This document shows positions 38,110 to 50,092 of a DNA stretch of 64,000 nucleotides, piece by piece; position 1 is the first letter of the stretch, and each line of letters begins with the position of its first letter. The position numbers were made by a program, and so were the translations under genes. Origin of the DNA: Comamonas sp. lk (GTDB taxonomy: Bacteria > Pseudomonadota > Gammaproteobacteria > Burkholderiales > Burkholderiaceae_C). The stretch is from assembly GCA_945869165.1 (NCBI GenBank), contig CAMBNY010000001.1, positions 84,468 through 148,467 of the forward strand, in the 5' to 3' direction. The notes below the pieces were generated by a model. It saw only the letters and a program-made list of their open reading frames with translations, searched no databases and had not been told where the DNA came from.

Positions 38110-38133
38110 GGTGTATTTCTCAATTCGCAGCCA

Positions 38134-39609
38134 TCAAGGCAGCTTGGACTGGGCCACGTGCTGCAGCAGGCCGGCCACCGAGGCATCCATCACATCGGTA
38201 AAGGGTTTGGGGTTGATGCCCATATAAAGCACCGCGACAGCCAGTAGCGCCAGCATGACAAATTCGCGGGCGTTGATGTCTTGCAACTCTTGGACGTGAT
38301 GGTTGGTAACCGGGCCCAGGTACACGCGTTTGAACATCCACAAGGTATAGGCGGCGCCAAAAATCAAGGCGCTGGCTGAGGCCATGCCGATCCAGAAATT
38401 GAACTTCACCGCGGCCAGAATGACCATCCATTCGCCTACAAAGCCTGCGGTGCCAGGCAGGCCGCAGTTGGCCATGGCAAACAACAAGGCGAAGGCCGAA
38501 AAGCGCGGCATGGTGTTCACAACACCGCCGTAGCTGGCGATCTCGCGCGAGTGCACGCGGTCGTACAACACGCCGATAGACAAGAACATGGCGCCCGAGA
38601 CAAAGCCATGCGCAATCATTTGCACAATGCCACCGGCCATGCCCAAGTCGTTAAAAATGAAAAAGCCCAAAGTAACAAAGCCCATGTGCGCGACCGACGA
38701 ATAGGCCACGAGTTTTTTCATGTCTTGCTGCACCATGGCCACCAGGCCCACATAGACCACGGCTACCAATGACAAGGTAATCATCAGGCCTGCCCACTCG
38801 TGCGCTGCGTCAGGTGCAATCGGCAAAGAAAAGCGCAGGAAACCATAGGCGCCCAACTTGAGCATGATCGCCGCCAGCACGGCTGAACCACCGGTAGGCG
38901 CCTCGACGTGCACATCGGGCAACCAGGTATGCACCGGCCACATCGGCACCTTGACGGCAAAGGCGGCAAAGAAGGCAAAGAAGATGGCCGTCTGTGCGGT
39001 CTGGCTAAGCGGCAATGCATGCCAATCGGCAATATCAAAACTGCCGTTGGAGGTAATGTAGAGGTAAATCAGCGCGACCAAGGTCAGCAGCGAGCCGAGC
39101 AAGGTGTAGAGGAAAAACTTGAAGGCCGCGTAAATTTTGTTCGGGCCACCCCAGATACCGATGATCAGGTACATGGGTATCAGCGTGGCTTCGAAAAACA
39201 CGTAAAACAAGAGGCCGTCCAAAGCGCAGAACACGCCGATCATCAGGCCCGACAAAATCAGGAAGGACGCCATGTACTGGCTGACTTTGTGGGTGATGGA
39301 TTCCCACCCAGCAATGACTACCACTACGTTGATAAAAGCGGTCAGCAGTACAAACCAAAACGAGATGCCGTCCACACCCAAGTGGTAATTGACGTTAAAG
39401 CGCTCGATCCACATGCTGTTTTCAACGAACTGCATTTCGGCGGTGCCGAGTTGGAAACCTGCATACAAAGGCAGGGTCACCAGGAAACCAGCGAGCGCGC
39501 CGATCAGCGCCACCCATCGCACCGCACCGGCTTGCTCATCCCGGCCCAAGGCCAGGAGCACGACGCCAAAAACAATCGGCGTCCAAATAGCGAGGCTCAA
39601 CAATCCCAT
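38134..39609 (-). CDS. nuoM: NADH-quinone oxidoreductase subunit M
   Basis: 491 aa from ATG 39609 (MGLLSLAIWTPIVFG); the track start lies 11 codons earlier, inside the nuoL end. Antiporter-like subunit: FFEATLIPMYLIIGIWGG carries the key TM5 glutamate, and AFAVKVPMWPVHTWLPDVHVEAPTGGSAVLAAIMLKLGAYG is the core with TM7/TM8 lysine and histidine residues. Inner membrane proton pump module between NuoL and NuoN. 13 bp after nuoL. Confidence 0.97.
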   Translation of the reverse strand: MGLLSLAIWTPIVFGVVLLALGRDEQAGAVRWVALIGALAGFLVTLPLYAGFQLGTAEMQFVENSMWIERFNVNYHLGVDGISFWFVLLTAFINVVVVIAGWESITHKVSQYMASFLILSGLMIGVFCALDGLLFYVFFEATLIPMYLIIGIWGGPNKIYAAFKFFLYTLLGSLLTLVALIYLYITSNGSFDIADWHALPLSQTAQTAIFFAFFAAFAVKVPMWPVHTWLPDVHVEAPTGGSAVLAAIMLKLGAYGFLRFSLPIAPDAAHEWAGLMITLSLVAVVYVGLVAMVQQDMKKLVAYSSVAHMGFVTLGFFIFNDLGMAGGIVQMIAHGFVSGAMFLSIGVLYDRVHSREIASYGGVVNTMPRFSAFALLFAMANCGLPGTAGFVGEWMVILAAVKFNFWIGMASASALIFGAAYTLWMFKRVYLGPVTNHHVQELQDINAREFVMLALLAVAVLYMGINPKPFTDVMDASVAGLLQHVAQSKLP

Positions 39610-39622
39610 TGGTATTTTTCCC

Positions 39623-41647
39623 TTATTTGTTGAGCCAGACAAAGTAGGTCATGAGGACAAAAATGCCCAAAATCATGACCAGCGCGTAGTGGTAGAGGTA
39701 GCCAGACTGCAAGCCGCGCACCCGCTTGGATACCCAGCCCACCAGCTTCCAGGAGCCATTGACGAAGAATCCGTCGATGATGGCTCGGTCGCCGCCCTTC
39801 CACAAACCATTACCCAACATACGCGCACCGCGCGCCAGCACGTTTTCATTGAACCAGTCCATGTAGTACTTGTTTTCCAGCAAGACAACGATGGGACGCA
39901 GGCCACGCCCGATGGCGGCTGGCACCGCCGGATTGATGAGGTACATATACCAAGCGGTGACGACACCGGCCAGCGCAAGCCAAAATGGCGCGGTGCTCAG
40001 CCCATGCAGTGCCATAGCCATCGGGCCGTGGAAAGCTGCTTCTAATTCCTTCATCGCGTGGTGGCGGGTAGCGTCCACCACGATGGCGTCTTTGAAGAAC
40101 TCGCCAAAGAGCATCGGCTCGATGGTCATGAAGCCGATGACGACCGAGGGGATCGCCAACAACACCAGCGGCAGCCACACCACCCAGGGGGATTCATGCG
40201 GGCTATGGTCGTGGGGGTCGCCATGGCCATGGTCATCGTGGCCGTGGTGGGCATCGGGGTTTTGGTCGTAGCGCTCTTTGCCGTGGAAGACCAAAAAGTA
40301 CATGCGGAAAGAATAAAAGGCCGTTACAAACACACCGGCCAAAACCGCAAAGTGCGCAAACCCGGCAGCAGGTAAGTGGCTTTCGGCCACGGCTTCAATA
40401 ATGCTGTCCTTGGAATAAAAGCCAGCGAAAAACGGTGTGCCGATCAGCGCCAAAGAACCTAACAGCGAAGTGATCCAGGTGATCGGCATGTACTTGCGCA
40501 CGCCGCCCATCCAGCGGATGTCCTGGTTGTGGTGCATGCCGATGATGACCGAACCTGCACCTAAGAACAACAAGGCTTTGAAGAACGCATGCGTCATCAA
40601 ATGGAACACCGCTACCGAGTAGGCCGAAGCCCCCAGGGCCACCGTCATATAACCTAGCTGCGACAGCGTGGAATACGCCACTACGCGCTTGATGTCGTTT
40701 TGGATGATGCCCAAAAAGCCCATGAACAGGGCGGTAATCGCTCCCACGACCAATACCAAGTTAAGCGCGGTATCGGACAACTCAAACAGCGGCGACATGC
40801 GCGCCACCATAAAGATGCCAGCCGTCACCATGGTCGCGGCGTGGATGAGCGCGGAAATAGGTGTGGGGCCTTCCATGGAATCAGGCAACCAAACGTGCAG
40901 CGGAAACTGTGCCGATTTACCCATGGCGCCGACAAACAAACAAATACAAGCCACCGTGAGCAGCATCCAGCTGGTGCCGGGCAGGGTCAGCGCCGCCAGT
41001 TCAGGGGCTTTGCTAAAAATCTCTGCGTAATTGAGCGTACCGGCGAATGCGGCTATCAGGCCAATGCCCAGAATGAAGCCAAAGTCGCCCACGCGGTTGA
41101 CCAAAAAGGCTTTCATGTTCGCAAAAATAGCGCTAGGTTTGTTGTACCAAAAACCGATCAACAAGTAGGACACCAGGCCGACCGCTTCCCAGCCGAAGAA
41201 AAGCTGCAAAAGGTTGTTGCTCATGACCAGCATCAGCATGGAGAAGGTGAACAGCGAGATATAGGAAAAGAAGCGGTTGTAGCCCTCGTCTTCGTCCATA
41301 TAGCCAATGGTGTAGATGTGCACCATCAGCGACACAAAGGTCACCACGCACATCATCATCGCGGTCAGGCCGTCGACCAGAAAGCCGATTTCCATCTTCA
41401 AGTCGCCCACCACCATCCAGGTGTAAAGCGTTTCATTCAAACGCGCGCCGCTTTGGACGACGGCTTGCAAAGTGAGCGCGGAGATGATGAAAGAGATCAG
41501 CACCCCGGCAATCGTCAAGGTGTGGGTGAGCGTGCGCCCGATGCGGTTTCCGCCGAACTTGGTGCCAAAAATACCGGCCAGCAGTGCGCCGACCAGCGGG
41601 GCCAGGGGCACGATTAGCAGCGTGGCTGCGTTGAGACTTGCTTGCAT
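39623..41647 (-). CDS. nuoL: NADH-quinone oxidoreductase subunit L
   Basis: 674 aa, the largest and most distal antiporter-like subunit. GWEAVGLVSYLLIGFWYNKPSA (TM5 Glu) and GKSAQFPLHVWLPDSMEGPTPISALIHAATMVTAG are diagnostic. A loop at about residues 461-488 is His/Asp-rich (DAHHGHDDHGHGDPHDHSPH) between helices, an unusual metal-binding-looking composition. The C-terminal part should carry the amphipathic lateral helix. 7 bp after nuoK. Confidence 0.97.
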   Translation of the reverse strand: MQASLNAATLLIVPLAPLVGALLAGIFGTKFGGNRIGRTLTHTLTIAGVLISFIISALTLQAVVQSGARLNETLYTWMVVGDLKMEIGFLVDGLTAMMMCVVTFVSLMVHIYTIGYMDEDEGYNRFFSYISLFTFSMLMLVMSNNLLQLFFGWEAVGLVSYLLIGFWYNKPSAIFANMKAFLVNRVGDFGFILGIGLIAAFAGTLNYAEIFSKAPELAALTLPGTSWMLLTVACICLFVGAMGKSAQFPLHVWLPDSMEGPTPISALIHAATMVTAGIFMVARMSPLFELSDTALNLVLVVGAITALFMGFLGIIQNDIKRVVAYSTLSQLGYMTVALGASAYSVAVFHLMTHAFFKALLFLGAGSVIIGMHHNQDIRWMGGVRKYMPITWITSLLGSLALIGTPFFAGFYSKDSIIEAVAESHLPAAGFAHFAVLAGVFVTAFYSFRMYFLVFHGKERYDQNPDAHHGHDDHGHGDPHDHSPHESPWVVWLPLVLLAIPSVVIGFMTIEPMLFGEFFKDAIVVDATRHHAMKELEAAFHGPMAMALHGLSTAPFWLALAGVVTAWYMYLINPAVPAAIGRGLRPIVVLLENKYYMDWFNENVLARGARMLGNGLWKGGDRAIIDGFFVNGSWKLVGWVSKRVRGLQSGYLYHYALVMILGIFVLMTYFVWLNK

Positions 41648-41654
41648 CGTTGTC

Positions 41655-41969
41655 TTAGCCCTTGAGCGTATTGAGTTCGTCCACGCTGATGCTGGACTTG
41701 GCCCTGAACAAGAGCACCAAAATGGCCAGGCCGATGGCCGACTCGGCAGCGGCCACGGTCAGGATAAAGAACACAAACACCTGGCCGTGCATGTCGTTGA
41801 GGTAATGCGAGAAGGCGACGAAATTGGTGTTCACCGCCAGCAGCATCAGCTCGATGGCCATGAGCAAAACAATCAGGTTGCGGCGGTTCAAAAAGATGCC
41901 CACCACCGATAGCGCAAACAACATTGCGCCCAGGGACAAAAAGTGGCCCAGTGTCAGGGTCTTCATCAT
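41655..41969 (-). CDS. nuoK: NADH-quinone oxidoreductase subunit K
   Basis: 104 aa, three-helix membrane subunit. The helix pair [29 protein letters not shown] has the conserved TM2 glutamate, and [21 protein letters not shown] the TM3 glutamate, both in the proton path. Two adjacent ATGs (41969, 41966); the first overlaps the nuoJ stop by 4 bp. Confidence 0.97.
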   Translation of the reverse strand: MMKTLTLGHFLSLGAMLFALSVVGIFLNRRNLIVLLMAIELMLLAVNTNFVAFSHYLNDMHGQVFVFFILTVAAAESAIGLAILVLLFRAKSSISVDELNTLKG

Positions 41970-42619
41970 GCTTTGGTCTCCGGTGGGGCGGCCGCCTCGG
42001 GGGGCGCAGGCGCGGGGGCTTCTTGCGTGGCGTCCATCTTGAGCACCGTCATGCGGTCTTGCGCTTTGACGCGCACTTGGTCGCCGGGGCTGACGTATTT
42101 GCTGTCTTTGCGCGCGCGCAGCGTCAGCGCAATCGCGGCAATCATGGCCACCAGCAAAATCGCAGCGGCAATTTCTAATGGATAGATGTATTCGGTGTAA
42201 AGCAGCTTGCCCAATTGCTGGGTGTTGGACGGGCCGCCCACGGCATTGTTCGCCGCCGCCGGGTCATCGACCACACGAAAGCCGCCCAGCAGCACCGCCG
42301 CCATTTCCAGCGCAATCACCACGCCCACCGCAGCGGCCAGCGGGAAGTGGTTCCAAAAGCCGACGCGCAGGTTCTCGACGTTGATGTCCATCATCATCAC
42401 TACGAACAGGAACAGCACCATCACCGCGCCGACATAGACCAGCACCAGGGTAATCGACAGGAACTCGGCTTTGAGCAGCATCCAGATCATGGCGGCCTGG
42501 AAAAAGGTGAGCACCAAAAACAATGCGGCATGCACCGGGTTGCGGGCGGTAATCACCCGAAACGCCGCAATCAGCAAAACCGCCGAAAAGGCGTAAAACA
42601 AACCGGTGGTAACACTCAT
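41966..42619 (-). CDS. nuoJ: NADH-quinone oxidoreductase subunit J
   Basis: 217 aa membrane subunit with five expected helices. [21 protein letters not shown] includes the TM3 region that forms a pi-bulge in complex I structures. The cytoplasmic C-terminal tail is long and Ala/Pro/Glu-rich ([21 protein letters not shown]), as in other betaproteobacteria. 24 bp after nuoI. Confidence 0.96.
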   Translation of the reverse strand: MSVTTGLFYAFSAVLLIAAFRVITARNPVHAALFLVLTFFQAAMIWMLLKAEFLSITLVLVYVGAVMVLFLFVVMMMDINVENLRVGFWNHFPLAAAVGVVIALEMAAVLLGGFRVVDDPAAANNAVGGPSNTQQLGKLLYTEYIYPLEIAAAILLVAMIAAIALTLRARKDSKYVSPGDQVRVKAQDRMTVLKMDATQEAPAPAPPEAAAPPETKA

Positions 42620-42643
42620 GGTGGCAAACTTTCTTGCAGAGGC

Positions 42644-43159
42644 TTAGCGGTACTTGGCATCCGCCTGCTTGGCCGCAGCGATCTCGGCTTCATAGCGGTC
42701 TCCGACCGCCAGCAACATGTCTTTGGTGAAATACAAGTCGCCCCGCTTTTCACCGTGGTATTCCAGAATATGCGTCTCCACAATCGAGTCCACCGGGCAG
42801 CTTTCTTCGCAAAAGCCGCAAAAAATGCACTTGGTCAGGTCGATGTCGTAGCGCGTCGTGCGGCGCGAACCGTCCTCGCGCACATCGGATTCGATGGTGA
42901 TCGCCATCGCGGGGCAGACCGCCTCGCAAAGTTTGCAGGCGATGCAGCGCTCTTCACCGTTTTCATAGCGGCGCAGCGCATGCAGGCCGCGAAAGCGCGG
43001 CGAGAGCGGTGTCTTCTCTTCCGGAAACTGCACCGTAAATTTTTTGCGGAAGGCGTAGCGCATGGTTAGCGCCATGCCTTTGAACAACTCGATCAGCAAA
43101 AAGCTGAGCAAAAAGTCTTTAAGCGAAAAGGCAGCGGGCTTGTAAGCAATGCTTGGCAT
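42644..43159 (-). CDS. nuoI: NADH-quinone oxidoreductase subunit I
   Basis: 171 aa, carries two [4Fe-4S] clusters (N6a, N6b) on the motifs [12 protein letters not shown] and [12 protein letters not shown]. The N-terminal amphipathic helices ([26 protein letters not shown]) attach it to the membrane arm. It passes electrons from NuoG toward NuoB. 9 bp after nuoH. Confidence 0.97.
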   Translation of the reverse strand: MPSIAYKPAAFSLKDFLLSFLLIELFKGMALTMRYAFRKKFTVQFPEEKTPLSPRFRGLHALRRYENGEERCIACKLCEAVCPAMAITIESDVREDGSRRTTRYDIDLTKCIFCGFCEESCPVDSIVETHILEYHGEKRGDLYFTKDMLLAVGDRYEAEIAAAKQADAKYR

Positions 43160-43168
43160 GTCTGTCTC

Positions 43169-44245
43169 TTACTTCCAGATATTGAATGAGGTCTGCATCC
43201 AGCCGCCGACCACGACCAACCAGACCAAGGTGACGGGGATAAAGATTTTCCAACCCAGACGCATGATCTGGTCATAGCGAAAGCGTGGGAAGGTGGCACG
43301 CACCCAAATAAACAGGCTGACGATGGCACAGGTTTTCAGGCCGAGCCAAATGCCACCGGGAATCCAATCAAGCGCCGCCACTGGCGAGAGCCAGCCGCCC
43401 AAAAACATGACCGACGCCAGAATCGCGACCAGCCACATATTGGCGTACTCGGCCAGATAAAACATGGCATACGACATACCGGAATACTCGACCATGTGCC
43501 CCGCCACAATTTCGGCCTCGCCCTCGACCACGTCAAAAGGGTGGCGGTTGGTTTCGGCCAGGCCAGAGATCACATAGACCACAAAAATCGGCAAAAGTGG
43601 CAGCCAGTTCCAGGACAAAAAGCCCAAGCCCTGGTCAGCAAACAGGCCTTTGGATTGCTCGATAACGATCACGCTCATATTCATGCTCCCGGTCACCATC
43701 AAGACCACGACCAAGCAAAAGCCCATGGCGATCTCATAGCTGACCATTTGCGCAGAGGCGCGCAAGGCGCCAAGGAAGGCGTATTTGGAATTAGAGGCCC
43801 AGCCAGCGATGACCACGCCATAGACTTCCATGGAGGTAATCGCCATCACAAACAACAAACCGGCGTTGATGTTGGCAAGCGCCACATCCGGCCCAAAGGG
43901 CACAACTGCCCAGGCAGCCAGAGCGGGCATGATGGTAAGAATAGGCCCGATAAAAAACAGGCCCCGGTTGGCGGCGGCAGGCACCAAAATTTCTTTGGTC
44001 AGCAGCTTGAGTGCATCGGCAATCGGCTGCAAGAGGCCCAAAGGCCCGACACGGTTGGGGCCGACGCGCACTTGCATCCAACCCAAAAATTTACGCTCCC
44101 ACAGCGTCAGGTAGGCCACGGCGCCCAGCAAAGGCAAGAGCACAACCAGAATCTTCATCAGGGTCCAGACCACGGGCCAGACCACGACCGTCCACCAAGT
44201 GGCCGCGACGGCTTGCAGGCCTGCGTTGTAGATCGCGTCGATCAT
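43169..44245 (-). CDS. nuoH: NADH-quinone oxidoreductase subunit H
   Basis: 358 aa membrane subunit forming much of the quinone chamber. [36 protein letters not shown] is the classic quinone-site loop, and [28 protein letters not shown] carries the acidic E-channel residues. ATG 44245 overlaps the nuoG stop by 4 bp. Confidence 0.97.
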   Translation of the reverse strand: MIDAIYNAGLQAVAATWWTVVVWPVVWTLMKILVVLLPLLGAVAYLTLWERKFLGWMQVRVGPNRVGPLGLLQPIADALKLLTKEILVPAAANRGLFFIGPILTIMPALAAWAVVPFGPDVALANINAGLLFVMAITSMEVYGVVIAGWASNSKYAFLGALRASAQMVSYEIAMGFCLVVVLMVTGSMNMSVIVIEQSKGLFADQGLGFLSWNWLPLLPIFVVYVISGLAETNRHPFDVVEGEAEIVAGHMVEYSGMSYAMFYLAEYANMWLVAILASVMFLGGWLSPVAALDWIPGGIWLGLKTCAIVSLFIWVRATFPRFRYDQIMRLGWKIFIPVTLVWLVVVGGWMQTSFNIWK

Positions 44246-46359
44246 GCCTGCACCTCCGCGCTAGCGCGGGCGTCCGCCGTCATTTGCAAGCTGCTTGCGC
44301 GGCGCACCAATCCGTCGAGCTGGTAAATGGCAGCGGTGCAAGGTGCCGATCCGGGGCCCGCTTGCGTGGGCTGGCTGCTGGCGTTGTTCAGGCGCTCAGC
44401 GCTCAACTGCTCAGGGGCAGCGCCCGCGAAGATTTCGTGCAGCACATCTTGGGAAGACTCTTGCGCAAAGCCGTCGATCTTCATCATGTTGCCCAGCACG
44501 CGTAACACTTTCCATGCCGGCCTGGCCTCGCCCTGCGGCTTGACAACGGCATGGAAGCTTTGCACCCGGCCTTCGGCATTGACAAAGGTGCCCGAAGTTT
44601 CGCTAAACGGTGCGATGGGCAGCAACACATCGGCGCACTGCATATTGGCTTTGAAGGGCGAGAGGCTGACCACCATTTGCGCTTGTGCCAGTTGGGCCAA
44701 GGCGGCTTGTCCGGCAGCGCTATCGAATTCGGGCTCGTTATTGAGCAGCAAAACGGCTTTGAGCGCACCGCCCAGCATCTGGCCCGCATGCAAACCGCCT
44801 TGCCCCGGATCAGCGTGGACGAACTGCGCGCCCACGGTGTTGGCCGCTTCGGTCAGGAAGCCAAAGCTTGCGCCGGTGGCCGTTGCAATCCAGGCCGCGA
44901 CAGCTTGCAAAGCCGAGGCCTGCGCGTGGTGTGCGGCCCCATTGCCCAGCAAAACCGCTTTGCGTTCGCCACCTAAAAGCGATTTGGCAATCGCCAGTGC
45001 CTGGTCGTTGACTGTTGCACTGTTAGGGCAGCTAATTTCGGCCAGTTGCGCCACAGCTGCGGCTATCGATTGCAGATGCGCCAGCCAATCTTGCGACGTG
45101 GCTTGTACATCCTGCGCAAGTGGGATCGCCCAATCAGCCGCGTCGCTGCGCAGCGCATGCACCGCGCAGCCACTGCGCGCCGCTTGGCGAACGCGCAGAG
45201 CAAACAGCGGATGCTCTTTGCGCAAATGAGTACCCACCAAGAGAACGCGCTGCAAGGTGGAAAGCCCGGCGATGGGCATGCCCAAATGGCGCACGCCATC
45301 GGTAGCGGTGAAATCTTGGTTGCGCAAGCGGTGGTCTATGTTCTCACTGCCCAAGCCGCGCACAAGCTTGGATGCTAGGTGCAATTCTTCTAAGGTGCTG
45401 TGCGGGCTGACCAAGGCGCCCAGCGCCTCTGAGCCGTGGTTGCTCTTGATTTGTTTGAGGCCATTGGCCACGTATTCCAGGGCGGTTTGCCAATCGACGC
45501 TAGACCACTTGCCACCCTGCTTGATCATGGGCGTGTGCAAGCGGTCCGGGCTGCTCAGGGCTTCGTAAGAAAAACGGTCACGGTCTGCAATCCAGCATTC
45601 GTTGACCGCGTCGTTTTCCATGGGCACCACGCGCATGACGTGGTTATTTTTCACTTGAATGACCAAATTTGCGCCGGTCGAGTCATGCGGGCTGACCGAC
45701 TTGCGGCGCGACAGTTCCCAAGTGCGGGCGCTGTAGCGGAAAGGCTTGCTGGTCAAGGCGCCCACGGGGCAGATGTCGATCATGTTGCCCGAGAGTTCGG
45801 AGTCCACGGTCTGGCCGACAAAGGTTTCGATTTCCGCATGCTCGCCACGGTGCGACATACCCAGTTCCATGACGCCAGCCACTTCTTGGCCAAAGCGTAC
45901 GCAACGGGTGCAATGGATACAGCGGCTCATCTCCTGCATGCTGATGAGCGGGCCTACGTCTTTGATAGCCACTACGCGCTTTTCTTCTTCGTAGCGGGAA
46001 TTGGAGCCACCATAGCCCACGGCCAAGTCTTGCAACTGGCATTCACCGCCCTGGTCGCAAATCGGGCAATCGAGCGGATGGTTGATCAGCAAAAACTCCA
46101 TTACCGACTGCTGCGCCTTGATGGCTTTTTCGCTCTTGGTGTGCACCACCATGCCATTGGTCACTGGCGTGGCGCAGGCGGGCATAGGCTTGGGGGCTTT
46201 TTCAATGTCTACCAAACACATGCGGCAATTGGCCGCAATGCTCAGCTTCTTGTGGTAGCAGAAATGGGGGATGTACGTACCGGCTTTTTCGGCGGCATGC
46301 ATCACCATGCTGCCTTCAAGCACTTCTACTTTTTTGCCGTCGAGTTCGATTTCAACCAT
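44242..46359 (-). CDS. nuoG: NADH-quinone oxidoreductase subunit G
   Basis: 705 aa from ATG 46359 ([16 protein letters not shown]), 13 bp after nuoF; the track start overlaps nuoF. N-terminal [2Fe-2S] ([15 protein letters not shown] with a fourth Cys in ACATPV), then the His/Cys-ligated [4Fe-4S] ([18 protein letters not shown]), and another [4Fe-4S] ([13 protein letters not shown]). A molybdopterin-oxidoreductase-like domain without cofactor follows. It relays electrons from NuoF to NuoI. Confidence 0.96.
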   Translation of the reverse strand: MVEIELDGKKVEVLEGSMVMHAAEKAGTYIPHFCYHKKLSIAANCRMCLVDIEKAPKPMPACATPVTNGMVVHTKSEKAIKAQQSVMEFLLINHPLDCPICDQGGECQLQDLAVGYGGSNSRYEEEKRVVAIKDVGPLISMQEMSRCIHCTRCVRFGQEVAGVMELGMSHRGEHAEIETFVGQTVDSELSGNMIDICPVGALTSKPFRYSARTWELSRRKSVSPHDSTGANLVIQVKNNHVMRVVPMENDAVNECWIADRDRFSYEALSSPDRLHTPMIKQGGKWSSVDWQTALEYVANGLKQIKSNHGSEALGALVSPHSTLEELHLASKLVRGLGSENIDHRLRNQDFTATDGVRHLGMPIAGLSTLQRVLLVGTHLRKEHPLFALRVRQAARSGCAVHALRSDAADWAIPLAQDVQATSQDWLAHLQSIAAAVAQLAEISCPNSATVNDQALAIAKSLLGGERKAVLLGNGAAHHAQASALQAVAAWIATATGASFGFLTEAANTVGAQFVHADPGQGGLHAGQMLGGALKAVLLLNNEPEFDSAAGQAALAQLAQAQMVVSLSPFKANMQCADVLLPIAPFSETSGTFVNAEGRVQSFHAVVKPQGEARPAWKVLRVLGNMMKIDGFAQESSQDVLHEIFAGAAPEQLSAERLNNASSQPTQAGPGSAPCTAAIYQLDGLVRRASSLQMTADARASAEVQA

Positions 46360-46372
46360 GGTGCTGCACCGA

Positions 46373-47725
46373 TCAAACGTAGGCACCGACCACGCAGGTC
46401 TTGTGCTCAATGTGGTGTTCAAATTCGGACCGGAAATGCTTGAGCATGCCGCGCACCGGCATAGCCGCCGCGTCGCCCAGCGCGCAAATCGTGCGGCCCA
46501 TGATGTTGCCAGCCACGCTATCGAGCGTCTCTAAGTCGCTGGCGCGGCCCTGCCCGTTTTCAATGCGGTCCACCATGCGCCAGAGCCAGCCTGTGCCCTC
46601 GCGGCAGGGGGTGCATTGGCCGCAGGACTCGTGCGAGTAAAAGTAAGACAGGCGTCGCAATGACTTGACCATGCAACGCGTATCGTCCATGACGATGACC
46701 GCGCCCGAACCCAGCATGGAGCCGGCCTTGGCAATCGCGTCATAGTCCATGGTGATGTCCATCATGATGCTGGCGGGCAATACCGGCGCGGAAGACCCGC
46801 CAGGAATAACCGCCTTGAGCGTGCGGCCCGGGCGCATGCCGCCGGCCATCTCCAGCAACTCGGCAAAAGGCGTGCCCATAGGCACTTCGTAATTGCCGGG
46901 GCGCTGCACATCGCCACTGACAGAAAAAATCTTGGTGCCGCCGTTATTGGGTTTTCCGCAGGCCAAATAGGCCGCGCCGCCATTGCGGATGATCCAGGGC
47001 ACCGCAGCAAAAGTCTCGGTGTTGTTGATGGTGGTCGGCTTGCCGTAGAGGCCAAAGCTGGCCGGAAATGGCGGCTTAAAGCGGGGTTGGCCTTTTTTGC
47101 CTTCCAGCGATTCCAGCAAGGCCGTCTCTTCGCCGCAGATGTAGGCACCAAAGCCATGCGCTGCATGCAGCTGGAAGCTGAAGTTGCTGCCCATGATGTG
47201 CTGACCCAGAAAACCGGCTGCACGCGCTTCTTCCAAAGCCGCCTCAAAACGCTCGTAGGTCTGAAAAATCTCGCCGTGGATGTAGTTGTAGCCCACTGTA
47301 ATACCCATGGCATACGCGGCGATCGCCATGCCTTCAATCACCGTATGCGGGTTGAACTGCATGATGTCGCGGTCTTTGCAAGTGCCAGGCTCACCTTCGT
47401 CGGAGTTGCACACCAGGTACTTCTGGCCGGGAAACTGGCGGGGCATAAAGCTCCACTTCAGCCCGGTCGGAAAACCCGCACCGCCGCGACCGCGCAGACC
47501 AGATTCTTTGACGGTGGCAATCACCTGGTCCTGCGTCATGCCCTCGCCGCCGTCCTGGCCCAAAATCTTGCGCAATGCCTGGTAGCCGCCACGCGCTTGG
47601 TAGGCTGCAATGCCCCAGTTGCTGCCGTCCAAGTCAGCCAAAATTTGTGCGCCTTTGTGGCGCCCATGGAATGAAGTTTCCCGACCCGTGGCCTGGAACG
47701 GTGCCAGAACGTGTTGCAGCGTCAT
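46373..47725 (-). CDS. nuoF: NADH-quinone oxidoreductase subunit F
   Basis: 450 aa NADH-oxidising flavoprotein. [16 protein letters not shown] binds [23 protein letters not shown] and [23 protein letters not shown] continue the nucleotide site, and [15 protein letters not shown] holds the [4Fe-4S] cluster N3. ATG overlaps the nuoE stop by 4 bp. It is paralogous to the C-terminal half of the formate dehydrogenase diaphorase subunit at 13568-15367. Confidence 0.97.
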   Translation of the reverse strand: MTLQHVLAPFQATGRETSFHGRHKGAQILADLDGSNWGIAAYQARGGYQALRKILGQDGGEGMTQDQVIATVKESGLRGRGGAGFPTGLKWSFMPRQFPGQKYLVCNSDEGEPGTCKDRDIMQFNPHTVIEGMAIAAYAMGITVGYNYIHGEIFQTYERFEAALEEARAAGFLGQHIMGSNFSFQLHAAHGFGAYICGEETALLESLEGKKGQPRFKPPFPASFGLYGKPTTINNTETFAAVPWIIRNGGAAYLACGKPNNGGTKIFSVSGDVQRPGNYEVPMGTPFAELLEMAGGMRPGRTLKAVIPGGSSAPVLPASIMMDITMDYDAIAKAGSMLGSGAVIVMDDTRCMVKSLRRLSYFYSHESCGQCTPCREGTGWLWRMVDRIENGQGRASDLETLDSVAGNIMGRTICALGDAAAMPVRGMLKHFRSEFEHHIEHKTCVVGAYV

Positions 47726-48213
47726 TGCGCGCCCTCCGCTTGCTTGAGGCTAGCTATCAATTGGTCGAGTTTTTCATCGCTCATGAAGCTGCACATGTGG
47801 CGGTCGTTGACCAGCAGCACCGGCGCATCGGCGCAAGCGCCCTGGCATTCGCTCGGTTGCAAGGTGAACAAGCCGTCGCTGGTGGTTTCACCGGAATGGA
47901 CACCTAGGGTTTTTTCTAGATGCGCCATGGCTTTTGCGCCGCCGCCTAGTTGGCAAGGCAGATTGGTGCAGACGTTGAGCTTGTATTTGCCCATCGGCTT
48001 TAAGTTGTACATGTTGTAGAAGGTGCTGACCTCATGCACAGCCATCGGCGCCATACCCAGGTAGTCGGCCACCATGCGCTCGTTCTCGGCGCTGACCCAA
48101 CCTTGCTCCTGTTGCACGATGGACAAACAGGCCATCACAGCGGACTGTTTCTGGTCCGACGGGTATTTGGCGACTTCGCGATCAAAACGCGCCTTGGTGG
48201 CATCCGACATCAT
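47722..48213 (-). CDS. nuoE: NADH-quinone oxidoreductase subunit E
   Basis: 163 aa thioredoxin-fold subunit with the [2Fe-2S] cluster N1a on CTNLPC and [10 protein letters not shown]. The N-terminal helical part ([33 protein letters not shown]) is standard. Start overlaps the nuoD stop by 4 bp. Paralogue of the N-terminal domain of the formate dehydrogenase fusion subunit. Confidence 0.97.
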   Translation of the reverse strand: MMSDATKARFDREVAKYPSDQKQSAVMACLSIVQQEQGWVSAENERMVADYLGMAPMAVHEVSTFYNMYNLKPMGKYKLNVCTNLPCQLGGGAKAMAHLEKTLGVHSGETTSDGLFTLQPSECQGACADAPVLLVNDRHMCSFMSDEKLDQLIASLKQAEGAQ

Positions 48214-49463
48214 CGGTCAATCTCTCCAAAAACAATGTCCATGGTGCCAATGATGGACACCGCGTCGGCAATCATGTGGCCCTTGGCCATTTCATTGAGC
48301 GCGGCCAAATGCGCAAAACCGGGAGGACGAATCTTCAGGCGGTACGGTTTGTTGGCACCGTCGCTGACGATGTAAATACCAAACTCTCCCTTGGGGTGCT
48401 CCACGGCGGCATAGGCCTCGCCCTGGGGCACATGAAAGCCTTCGGTAAACAGCTTGAAGTGGTGAATCAGGCCTTCCATATTCGTCTTCATGGATTCACG
48501 CGAGGGCGCAGCCACTTTGTGGTTGTCGGTGATGACCGGGCCGGGGTTGGCCTTGAGCCACTGCACGCACTGGCTGATGATGCGGTTGGACTGCTTCATC
48601 TCTTCCATGCGCACCAAGTAGCGGTCGTAGACGTCGCCGGTCTTGCCCACGGGGATGTCAAAGTCCAACTGCGAATACACGTCATAGGGCTGTTTTTTGC
48701 GCAAGTCCCAGGCGATACCGGAGCCGCGCAGCATGGGGCCGCTAAAGCCCATGTTGAGCGCACGCTCAGGCGTGACGATGCCGATGTTGACGGTACGCTG
48801 CTTCCAGATGCGGTTATCGGTGAGCAACGTGTGGTACTCCGACAAACACTGCGGGAAGCGCTGGGTAAAGTCTTCGATGAAGTCCAGCAGCGAGCCCTGG
48901 CGGTTGACATTGAGTTCGGCAATGCCTTTGGCGTTGCGAATCTTATTGGCCTTGAACTGCGGCATGGTATCGGGCAGATCGCGGTACACGCCGCCGGGCC
49001 GGAAATACGCAGCATGCATGCGCGCACCGCTGGCCGCTTCGTACATATCAAACAAATCTTCGCGCTCGCGGAAGGTGTAGATCAAAATCGTCGAGCTGCC
49101 GCAGTCATTACCGTGCGAGCCCAGCCACATCAGGTGGTTGAGCAAGCGGGTGATCTCGGCATACATCACGCGGATGTATTGCGCACGGATAGGCACTTCG
49201 ATACCCAACAACTTTTCGATGGCAAGGCAGTAAGCGTGCTCATTGCACATCATGGACACATAGTCCAAGCGGTCCATATAGGGCAAGGCCTGGATGTAGG
49301 TCTTGGACTCTGCCAGTTTTTCGGTGGCGCGGTGTAAGAGGCCGATATGCGGGTCAGCGCGCTGGATGACTTCGCCGTCCAGCTCCAAGACCAAACGCAG
49401 CACGCCGTGTGCAGCCGGGTGCTGAGGACCGAAGTTAAGGGTGTAGTTTTTGATTTCAGCCAT
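48210..49463 (-). CDS. nuoD: NADH-quinone oxidoreductase subunit D
   Basis: 417 aa 49-kDa subunit related to [NiFe]-hydrogenase large subunits. [22 protein letters not shown] includes the His loop of the quinone site, and [32 protein letters not shown] is diagnostic. The C-terminus ends in the conserved DIVFGEIDR. Not fused to NuoC. 12 bp after nuoC. Confidence 0.97.
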   Translation of the reverse strand: MAEIKNYTLNFGPQHPAAHGVLRLVLELDGEVIQRADPHIGLLHRATEKLAESKTYIQALPYMDRLDYVSMMCNEHAYCLAIEKLLGIEVPIRAQYIRVMYAEITRLLNHLMWLGSHGNDCGSSTILIYTFREREDLFDMYEAASGARMHAAYFRPGGVYRDLPDTMPQFKANKIRNAKGIAELNVNRQGSLLDFIEDFTQRFPQCLSEYHTLLTDNRIWKQRTVNIGIVTPERALNMGFSGPMLRGSGIAWDLRKKQPYDVYSQLDFDIPVGKTGDVYDRYLVRMEEMKQSNRIISQCVQWLKANPGPVITDNHKVAAPSRESMKTNMEGLIHHFKLFTEGFHVPQGEAYAAVEHPKGEFGIYIVSDGANKPYRLKIRPPGFAHLAALNEMAKGHMIADAVSIIGTMDIVFGEIDR

Positions 49464-49475
49464 GGCGAGCCCTGC

Positions 49476-50084
49476 TTAGTGCAGGCCTCCGTAGTTCTCT
49501 TCGCGGATGATGCGCGGCGTGATTTCACGCGTCTCAATCGTCACCGGCTGGTAGATTACCCGCGCCTGCTCGGCGTCGTAGCGCATTTCAACATGGCCGG
49601 TGGTGGGGAAGTCTTTGCGGAAGGGATGACCGATAAAGCCGTAGTCGGTCAGGATGCGGCGCAGGTCATCATGGCCTTCAAACACCACGCCAAACAGATC
49701 GAACGCTTCACGCTCAAACCAATTGGCCGAATTCCAGACATCGTTGATCGAATCGAGCACCGGCATATCGTCGTCGGTAGCAAACACTTTGAGGCGCACG
49801 CGCTGATTTAAGCTGATCGACAACAAATGCACCACCACGCAGTAGCGCGGACCTTCGTAACGGCCGTCGCCATACGTGGAGTAGTCCACCGCGCACAAAT
49901 CCATCATCTGCTCAAATTGGCAGCCCGCACTGTCGCGCAATAACAGTGCTACAGCGTGATAGTCCGCGGCGGACACCAGCACTTTGACTTCACCCAGATC
50001 TACCGAAATGCGTTTGACTTTGTCACCCAGCGCCTGCGCAATAGCAGCCTGGGTATCTTCAGGACGAACAGAATAAGAAGTCAT
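49476..50084 (-). CDS. nuoC: NADH-quinone oxidoreductase subunit C
   Basis: 202 aa 30-kDa subunit. The motif [42 protein letters not shown] is the conserved core that contacts NuoD; the N-terminal domain (LDCAVDY-like [12 protein letters not shown]) is complete. Hydrophilic arm. 8 bp after nuoB. Confidence 0.96.
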   Translation of the reverse strand: MTSYSVRPEDTQAAIAQALGDKVKRISVDLGEVKVLVSAADYHAVALLLRDSAGCQFEQMMDLCAVDYSTYGDGRYEGPRYCVVVHLLSISLNQRVRLKVFATDDDMPVLDSINDVWNSANWFEREAFDLFGVVFEGHDDLRRILTDYGFIGHPFRKDFPTTGHVEMRYDAEQARVIYQPVTIETREITPRIIREENYGGLH

Positions 50085-50092
50085 GGATGGGG

